Notes under the pieces: model-generated
What the model saw: only the letters and a program-made list of their open reading frames with translations
Database searches by the model: none
What the model was told of the DNA's origin: nothing
Program-made: the position numbers and the translations under genes
Assembly (NCBI GenBank): GCA_030426005.1
Contig: JAUHZM010000027.1
Span: forward strand, 1-18,105
Reading direction: 5' to 3'
Source: Gammaproteobacteria bacterium
GTDB taxonomy: Bacteria > Pseudomonadota > Gammaproteobacteria > Arenicellales > Arenicellaceae
DNA length: 18,105 nt
Shown: positions 13,388-18,105 of the stretch, in pieces
Position numbering within the stretch: the first letter of the stretch is position 1
How the letters are laid out: the number at the start of each line of letters is the position of its first letter

Positions 13388-14662
13388 ATGACGCTGTTTC
13401 AGACTGTTAAGCCTGCTGCGCTGACAATTTTTACCGCTGTAACTCTGTCGATCTGTGGAAATGTTTCTGCGGAGACGGTGGAGTCGCCGGCCCCTGCTGC
13501 CCTTACTAAGCTCTCGGTTGCCGAGACCATCACTGAACACGCACGTAAGAGCCGGTTTCCAACGAAACTTCAATTTGAAGATGTGAATGGGGAGACCCAA
13601 ACTGGTTACGTCAAATATACCTTCGACGAGTCAGTGCACGCTGAAATGGCAGACGTGTATTTACGCTACCAGCCAGACTATGCGTGCTTTGTGGCGATCG
13701 ACGTTGAGACTGGTGCCATTCTAAATCTGACTAGTTTTATTAAGTCAGACGAGAAGTGGGACAACCTCGTTATGCGCGCTGATTACCCGGCTGCATCCGT
13801 TTTCAAAATGGTCACCGCTGCCGCCGGAATGGATCTTGGCAAGGTGTCGCCAGAGAGCGTGATACCGTTTAATGGCAAGTCCACCACTTTGTATAAAAGC
13901 CAGGTTCTACGGCACAAAACAACTAAGTGGACACGCACGCCAACGTTTAAGGAATCTTTCGCCAAGTCGGTGAACCCGGTTTTTGCGCGAGTTGGTATCG
14001 ACCAAATTGGGGCAGATAATCTACGCAGTTACGCCGAACGATTTGGTTTTGGTGCTCCATTGAATAGCGATTTTATGTTGCCGGTCAGCCAACTTGGTTT
14101 AAGCCTGCAAGATAAATGGGAAATCGCTGAAGCGGCATCCGGGTTTACACGTGATATCACCTTGAGCCCAATCCACGCTGCACAAATGGCGGCCACCATC
14201 GCCAACAACGGACAACGAGTTACACCCTACATGGTGGACTCGGTGGTCAACGCTGAGGGCATTGTATTGTATCAGGCCGAGGCGACCACAGAGCCTGCCG
14301 ATCAAGTCATCAAACCGAGTACCGCCAAAGCACTGCGTTCATTAATGAATGCCACCACGCGCATCGGTTCGGCACGCAAATCGTTTCAAGGATTGAATCG
14401 GTACAAGGTGTACCACGACATGCAGATTGGTGGCAAAACAGGTTCGTTGACTGGACAATCGCCACGCGGTCGCCATGACTGGTTCGTTGGTTACGCCGAA
14501 AAAGATGGGCGTCAGGTCGCGTACGCATCACTGATCATCAACAAGGAAAAATGGTATGTGCGTAGTGCCTATGTCGCGCGCCAATTCATTTACCATTACT
14601 TCACTGAGCAAATGCAGGCCAAAGCCAAGGCCGAGTCAATGCAAACGGCGGTAGCAGAATAG
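13388..14662 (+). CDS. Stand-alone periplasmic penicillin-binding transpeptidase-domain protein
   Basis: 424 aa. A Sec signal peptide (about 1-28, cleavage after NVSA) should send it to the periplasm; C23 is not in a proper lipobox. The three penicillin-binding motifs are all present: S137-V-F-K140 (nucleophile), S194-V-N196, and K350-T-G352. There is no transmembrane anchor beyond the signal, no glycosyltransferase domain and little room for a pedestal domain (about 29-95), so it is much shorter than PBP2 or PBP3. The order and spacing of motifs fit a D,D-transpeptidase or a serine hydrolase such as a class D-like enzyme; which one cannot be settled by eye. It lies 20 nt after rppH, and its 3' end is 14 nt from the convergent rfaE2, leaving no room for a separate terminator. 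Confidence 0.87.
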   Translation: MTLFQTVKPAALTIFTAVTLSICGNVSAETVESPAPAALTKLSVAETITEHARKSRFPTKLQFEDVNGETQTGYVKYTFDESVHAEMADVYLRYQPDYACFVAIDVETGAILNLTSFIKSDEKWDNLVMRADYPAASVFKMVTAAAGMDLGKVSPESVIPFNGKSTTLYKSQVLRHKTTKWTRTPTFKESFAKSVNPVFARVGIDQIGADNLRSYAERFGFGAPLNSDFMLPVSQLGLSLQDKWEIAEAASGFTRDITLSPIHAAQMAATIANNGQRVTPYMVDSVVNAEGIVLYQAEATTEPADQVIKPSTAKALRSLMNATTRIGSARKSFQGLNRYKVYHDMQIGGKTGSLTGQSPRGRHDWFVGYAEKDGRQVAYASLIINKEKWYVRSAYVARQFIYHYFTEQMQAKAKAESMQTAVAE

Positions 14663-14676
14663 GTGGACGAGGCAGC

Positions 14677-15168
14677 TCAGCCGCGAATTTTATCTAATAG
14701 GGATGTCGTCGAACGATCGAATTGGAATGCGATGGAATGCACTTGGCCGCCGGCTGCTTGTACAATGTCGCCACCAACGATGTCTTTGGGTTGCCAGTCG
14801 CCACCTTTAACTAGGTGTTCTGGTTGCACTAATTTGATCAGCTCATACGGTGTGTCTTGGTCGAAGCTGACCACCGCGTCGACGCACTCCAGGCTGGCGA
14901 GTAAGGCCATGCGGTCTTCCAAATTATTGATGGGGCGATCGTCACCTTTGTTTTGGCGTTTTACCGACGCATCCGTATTAACCCCTACAATGAGTGCGGC
15001 ACCAAGGTTTCGCGCTTGTTCGAGGTAGGTGGTGTGACCGCGGTGTAGAATATCAAAACAGCCATTGGTAAACACCAGGGGGCGCGGCAAAGATTCAGCT
15101 ACCTTGCGTATGCCTGCATCATCCGCCGTCGGGCTGATGATTTTCTGTTGCGTATTAATCTTGTGCAT
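14677..15168 (-). CDS. rfaE2: D-glycero-beta-D-manno-heptose 1-phosphate adenylyltransferase
   Basis: 163 aa, equivalent to the C-terminal domain of bifunctional HldE. It activates heptose 1-phosphate with ATP to ADP-heptose for the lipopolysaccharide inner core. The nucleotidyltransferase signature is FTNGCFDILHRGH (HRGH at 42-45), followed by VGVNTDASVKR, PINNLEDRMALLASLECVDAVVSFDQDTP, VKGGDW and the C-terminal STTSLL (153-158). No kinase domain is fused or adjacent, so the HldE1-type kinase must be encoded elsewhere. The ATG is 12 nt after the dolP stop with no clear Shine-Dalgarno. Together with gmhA, two genes upstream, it gives two steps of the same pathway in one operon. Confidence 0.94.
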   Translation of the reverse strand: MHKINTQQKIISPTADDAGIRKVAESLPRPLVFTNGCFDILHRGHTTYLEQARNLGAALIVGVNTDASVKRQNKGDDRPINNLEDRMALLASLECVDAVVSFDQDTPYELIKLVQPEHLVKGGDWQPKDIVGGDIVQAAGGQVHSIAFQFDRSTTSLLDKIRG

Positions 15169-15180
15169 GCAACTGACGCG

Positions 15181-15813
15181 CTATTCTTCGTGGTATTCAA
15201 ACACTTTGACAACACGCTTTACGCCGCGGACTGTGCGTGAATACTCTACAGCATCATTGGCTTCGGGGCGCGTGACGATACCCATCAAGTACACGCTGCC
15301 ACGTGTTGTAACAACTTTAACCCGGTTTGCATCCAGACCAGTTTTAAGTAGCAGGCGGCTTTTAACTTTACTGCTGATCCACGCATCATTGGTGCGTGTA
15401 CCAATATCGGTCTGACTGGTGATGGTGGTTTCGTCAACGACTTGTCGCACGCCTTGAATTTGCCCAAAGCGTTCGACCAGATCACGTTTGATCTCTTCAT
15501 TATCGACTTCGCCAGTAGCCAGTAAGATGCCATTCCAGGACACTGGCTTTACATGGGTTGCCTTTCGGATCTCGTCGCTCGAAACTAAAATATTGTGTGC
15601 TTTGATTTCAATCGCGCTGTCGTCGATGTACTCACCAACGGTGCGACGGTCATGAATGATGTCGACCGTGGTAACGGCGACGACGCCGATCAGTGCTTCT
15701 ACGCAGCCGCTCAGTATAATCGTGAGCAACAAGCCACCGCCAAGCCTACGCAGGCGTCGATGCCAAGCACGACGAGTCGACTTGGATTGGCATGAAGAAT
15801 AAGCTAGCGGCAT
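15181..15813 (-). CDS. dolP: Outer-membrane lipoprotein with two BON domains (DolP/YraP-like)
   Basis: 210 aa. A basic N-terminus and hydrophobic stretch end in the lipobox LSGC, with lipidated C37; the following residue is Val, not Asp, so sorting to the outer membrane is expected. RRTVGEYIDDSAIEIKAHNIL opens the first BON domain (about 60-128). The second (about 137-207) has TNDAWISSKVKSRLL, VKVVTTRGSVYLMGIVTRPEA and VRGVKRVVKVFEY, close to E. coli DolP. In E. coli DolP supports envelope integrity and binds anionic phospholipid near division sites. GGAG lies 5 nt upstream of the ATG. Order relative to lpoA, yraN and the SIS gene is the same as in enterics. Confidence 0.93.
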   Translation of the reverse strand: MPLAYSSCQSKSTRRAWHRRLRRLGGGLLLTIILSGCVEALIGVVAVTTVDIIHDRRTVGEYIDDSAIEIKAHNILVSSDEIRKATHVKPVSWNGILLATGEVDNEEIKRDLVERFGQIQGVRQVVDETTITSQTDIGTRTNDAWISSKVKSRLLLKTGLDANRVKVVTTRGSVYLMGIVTRPEANDAVEYSRTVRGVKRVVKVFEYHEE

Positions 15814-15857
15814 AGTGGCTCCGGTTTGGTTCAGTTATGAACAATCGATGTAATTGA

Positions 15858-16430
15858 TTAGTCCAGAATATAGCTGTCAATGAGTTCGCACAGACAGTGG
15901 ATAATTAGTCCATGCACTTCCTGAATGCGCGCAGTGACGTCACCAGCGACCACCAAGTCGAAGTCGGCGTCAGTCAGTATTGGGCTCAATTTTCCACCAC
16001 CCTTGCCGTTCAGAGCAACAACCGTGACTGATTTTTCATGCGCGACTTCGACCGCCTTCATGATGTTGGCTGAGTTGCCTGATGTGGTGATCACCATCAG
16101 CACGTCGCCGGCGTTGCCTAGGGCGCTGACCTGTTTGGAAAAGACTTCGCTGTAGTCGTAGTCGTTCCCAATTGAGGTCAACGTGGAGCCATCCGTGGTC
16201 AGGGCGATACCTGGTAGTTCGCGTCGTTCGCGTTTGTAACGATTGAGTAATTCGGAAGACAGATGTTGCGCGTCGGCGGCTGATCCGCCGTTGCCGCAGA
16301 TTAGCAACTTGTTACCCGCCTCGAAGCTGGCATAAATGGCTTTCGCCGCCGCTTCAATCTGAGATTCAAGATGGATGTTATTCAGGATGCTGGCTGCGCT
16401 GTCTTGAAAGTGTTGTGCAATTATCGACAT
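15858..16430 (-). CDS. gmhA: Phosphoheptose isomerase (SIS domain), at the diaA position
   Basis: 190 aa from ATG 16430; a TTG-started frame from 16499 would overlap yraN and adds unrelated residues. The SIS fold is clear (LLICGNGGSAADAQHLSSE, VLMVITTSGNSANIMKAV, GKGGGKLSP). The four residues that bind zinc and act in GmhA are all kept: H56, E60, Q170 and H178. E. coli DiaA, encoded at the same place, lacks the equivalents of E60 and H178. This points to a real sedoheptulose 7-phosphate isomerase, the first step of ADP-heptose synthesis, matching Pseudomonas GmhA in the same context. A DiaA-like role in replication start cannot be excluded. No Shine-Dalgarno is visible (pyrimidine-rich upstream sequence), 47 nt after yraN. 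Confidence 0.9.
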   Translation of the reverse strand: MSIIAQHFQDSAASILNNIHLESQIEAAAKAIYASFEAGNKLLICGNGGSAADAQHLSSELLNRYKRERRELPGIALTTDGSTLTSIGNDYDYSEVFSKQVSALGNAGDVLMVITTSGNSANIMKAVEVAHEKSVTVVALNGKGGGKLSPILTDADFDLVVAGDVTARIQEVHGLIIHCLCELIDSYILD

Positions 16431-16477
16431 GAGAAAACAAATTTGGTGCCTTGGTTTGATGCTTGAAAATGCAGGAT

Positions 16478-16837
16478 TTAAAACGCATTTCGAATCCAAT
16501 CAAACTCAGGCTGGTTGAGATTTCCGTTGACGCAGAGTATATCAAAACGGCAGGGGCAGTCTGTAGTTTTAGTCGCTTGTAGGTAGTTCTCCGCGGCGCG
16601 GCGCAGCTTGGCTTGTTTGTAGTGGTCGACACTCTCGAGTGCACCACCAAAATGGTGGTTGCGCCGATGGCGCACTTCGACGAAGACCAGGTATTCACCG
16701 TCCAGCATAATTAGATCGAGTTCGCCGACTTTGCACAAATAGTTACGCTCAACCAGCTTCAGCTTGTGTTTGCGTAAGTATCTAGCTGCCAGGTCTTCTG
16801 CGCGGTTTCCCGTCGCTCGGGTTCCAATTCGAATCAT
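16478..16837 (-). CDS. yraN: YraN family protein (UPF0102, endonuclease-like fold)
   Basis: 119 aa. The family has a restriction-endonuclease-like fold and unknown cellular role. The core motifs are present: GELDLIM (38-44; E39 and D41) and FVEVRHRR (52-59; E54), the usual acidic active-site arrangement, then YGG-like FGGALESV, KQAKLRRAAENYL and CRFDILCV. GGGAG lies 6 nt upstream of the ATG. The start lies inside lpoA: the two frames overlap by 56 nt, longer than the few bases usual in operons, so yraN translation may depend on ribosomes finishing lpoA. Confidence 0.93.
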   Translation of the reverse strand: MIRIGTRATGNRAEDLAARYLRKHKLKLVERNYLCKVGELDLIMLDGEYLVFVEVRHRRNHHFGGALESVDHYKQAKLRRAAENYLQATKTTDCPCRFDILCVNGNLNQPEFDWIRNAF

Positions 16838-18105
16838 TGTAAACTCCCTTTACATTTGAATTCAGTGTGTTGTCGCTGTGTTCGGACTCAATTGGGCTTA
16901 AGTCCATGCCCAATGTGGTTTCCGGTATGGCTTCGCCTTGTTCGAATTTGGCCCAGACCGGGGTGTATACCGCTTCGCCGAATCGGTTGATGGAGACTTG
17001 GCCGGTATTGCCGTTGATCGCCAATTGTCCAGGCCCCGTCAGTGCACGGAAATTCCCTGCGATCTCGTAGGCATCGCTGCCCATGGCGAACAGCATATTT
17101 AGTTGTCCAGCGTACGGTGACACCTGTGCCGACTTCAATACCCAGGGCATGACCGGAAATAAAGTGTTGTCCAGGTCCATATTGTTGACGCTGTCTTGAA
17201 TGCCGTTGAATACGCTGGAAGTCGCGTAGACGGGCAAGCGTGTGCCAGTAAAAAAGTTAATCTGTGGACGTAGCAAGCGACCGGTGTCGTCATCCGCCAG
17301 CATAAAAATGAAGTCGATGTCTTCCCGTTGATAGGCTGAAAACTCAGGGCGGTAGCCCAGTACCTGGCGTAGGCGGTTGTAGCGGTAGTTACTCTGATCG
17401 ATGGCAAACAGCTGCTTGAGTTCCACGCTGTGGTCGAATTGTTTGGGTGAATAGCGCGTGCTGGAGGTGATTTTGCCGCCCAATGTCGACCAGTGATGTT
17501 GAAAGGCATTAACAGTACGCTGACTGATCGCATCATCTGGCGCGATGATCGCGGCGCTCAGGTGACCGTCTTTCCAGGCGCGTTCGGCAACCTGCTTGCC
17601 TTCCTGTTCCGGTCCCATGGCGAATCGTGCAACACCAGAAGTTAATGCTGCTTCGCCACCCAGTAACAAGGTGGCCACACTACCGTTGGCGAAGGCGCTG
17701 ACTTGGTCAGCATAATCTCTGCCCAATGGGCCAATAATAAAGTCTGCGCCGGATTGCGCGGCGGCGGAGTAATATTGCACTGCCTGATACGGGTTATCGC
17801 CAATGTCATAAAACACCAATTCTGGGCGATAAGGCGAATTATTGGCTTCGTGCTGAAATTGGATGCCGTCTTTTGCTGCTTGAGCTGCTTTGTTGAAGCG
17901 TGAGGAAATCGGTAGCAATACCGCAATCCGGCGCGGTGAGCTGGCGTTCCAATTGGAGTTGATCGCTTGTTTTTCAGTGGCTGGCTCTTCGCGCCAACGG
18001 TTAAACTGCTGTGGTTCAAGTGGGGTGCTGCTGAGTTCACTGCCTAAGCTTTGCTCGAGCCGGTTCCGCACCAGAGGACGTTGCGTTGCGGCGATCATCT
18101 GGCGA
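16782..18105 (-). CDS. lpoA: Penicillin-binding protein activator LpoA, C-terminal part (5' end beyond window)
   Basis: Outer-membrane lipoprotein that reaches through the periplasm to activate PBP1A. About 440 residues are visible; the frame is still open at the right edge (R-Q before the first visible Met at 18098), so the lipoprotein signal and most of the TPR-like N-terminal domain are missing. The visible part is the periplasmic-binding-protein-like C-domain, from about IAVLLPISSRFNKAAQAAKDG through GADFIIGPLGRDYADQV, LPVYATSSVFNGI, and the diagnostic end GSDAYEIAGNFRAL with LAINGNTGQVSINRFGEAVYTPVWAKFEQGE. A polar tail of about 45 residues follows, with a basic end (KPRRRPGS); much of it is encoded in the overlap with yraN. 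First visible gene of the minus-strand envelope operon. Confidence 0.93.
   Translation of the reverse strand, partial: RQMIAATQRPLVRNRLEQSLGSELSSTPLEPQQFNRWREEPATEKQAINSNWNASSPRRIAVLLPISSRFNKAAQAAKDGIQFQHEANNSPYRPELVFYDIGDNPYQAVQYYSAAAQSGADFIIGPLGRDYADQVSAFANGSVATLLLGGEAALTSGVARFAMGPEQEGKQVAERAWKDGHLSAAIIAPDDAISQRTVNAFQHHWSTLGGKITSSTRYSPKQFDHSVELKQLFAIDQSNYRYNRLRQVLGYRPEFSAYQREDIDFIFMLADDDTGRLLRPQINFFTGTRLPVYATSSVFNGIQDSVNNMDLDNTLFPVMPWVLKSAQVSPYAGQLNMLFAMGSDAYEIAGNFRALTGPGQLAINGNTGQVSINRFGEAVYTPVWAKFEQGEAIPETTLGMDLSPIESEHSDNTLNSNVKGVYNDSNWNPSDGKPRRRPGS

Noticed and set aside
14663..14676. Terminator between the transpeptidase gene and rfaE2
   Set aside because: Only 14 nt separate the stops and no stem with a T-run is present; read-through between convergent transcripts is likely.
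16431..16499. Longer TTG start for gmhA
   Set aside because: Adds residues without similarity and overlaps yraN; the ATG at 16430 matches family length.
1..18105. CRISPR arrays, insertion sequences, tRNA or rRNA genes, phage or defence genes
   Set aside because: I saw no repeat-spacer pattern, terminal inverted repeats with a transposase, tRNA-like cloverleaf or recognisable defence protein.

Overview
The window is a gene-dense stretch of a Gram-negative, gammaproteobacterial chromosome. The evidence is the alpha-operon tail rpsD-rpoA-rplQ, the ispB/rplU-rpmA divergent pair, CysG of the trifunctional enteric type, RppH, and the lpoA-yraN-gmhA-dolP envelope block in the order known from enterics and pseudomonads. 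GC content is moderate and codon use looks uniform, with no integrase, transposase, tRNA or CRISPR array, so I read this as core chromosome. I cannot name the genus; a marine, non-enteric gammaproteobacterium is a guess.

Layout: 2-2155 holds the end of the ribosomal alpha operon (S4 partial, RNA polymerase alpha, L17) closed by a strong terminator. 2246-3781 is a membrane-anchored FMN/Fe-S glutamate-synthase-like protein, convergent with ispB (3826-4860, minus). ispB is divergent from rplU-rpmA (5088-5993), which has a near-consensus promoter and a bidirectional-looking terminator at 6017-6045 shared with an orphan LuxR-type regulator (6068-6721, minus). cysG (6936-8357, minus) is divergent from a TrpD2/YbiB-like gene (8570-9658). 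A PilT/PilU-family ATPase and a GST follow on the plus strand (9735-11530). They converge with a peroxiredoxin and a HAD-IB phosphatase on the minus strand (11559-12725). rppH and a minimal transpeptidase-only penicillin-binding protein run on the plus strand (12843-14662) and meet the minus-strand envelope operon lpoA > yraN > gmhA > dolP > rfaE2 (18105 down to 14677).

How genes work together: the right end is an envelope module. LpoA (activator of a peptidoglycan synthase), DolP (outer-membrane lipoprotein), and two heptose-pathway enzymes, GmhA and RfaE2, appear to be made from one transcript, facing the stand-alone transpeptidase. The left end is translation and transcription machinery plus octaprenyl diphosphate synthesis for quinones.

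The window does not show an obvious new multi-gene system. The most interesting points are regulatory or architectural: three genes (cysG, ybiB-like, ispB) have -10-like hexamers only 6-7 nt before an ATG with no Shine-Dalgarno, suggesting leaderless mRNAs; a perfect 16-bp dyad fills the spacer of the cysG promoter; a perfect 9-1-9 dyad lies upstream of the LuxR gene; L21 is fused to a helix-hairpin-helix tail; and the SIS protein at the diaA position keeps the full set of GmhA zinc ligands next to a split-off heptose adenylyltransferase.
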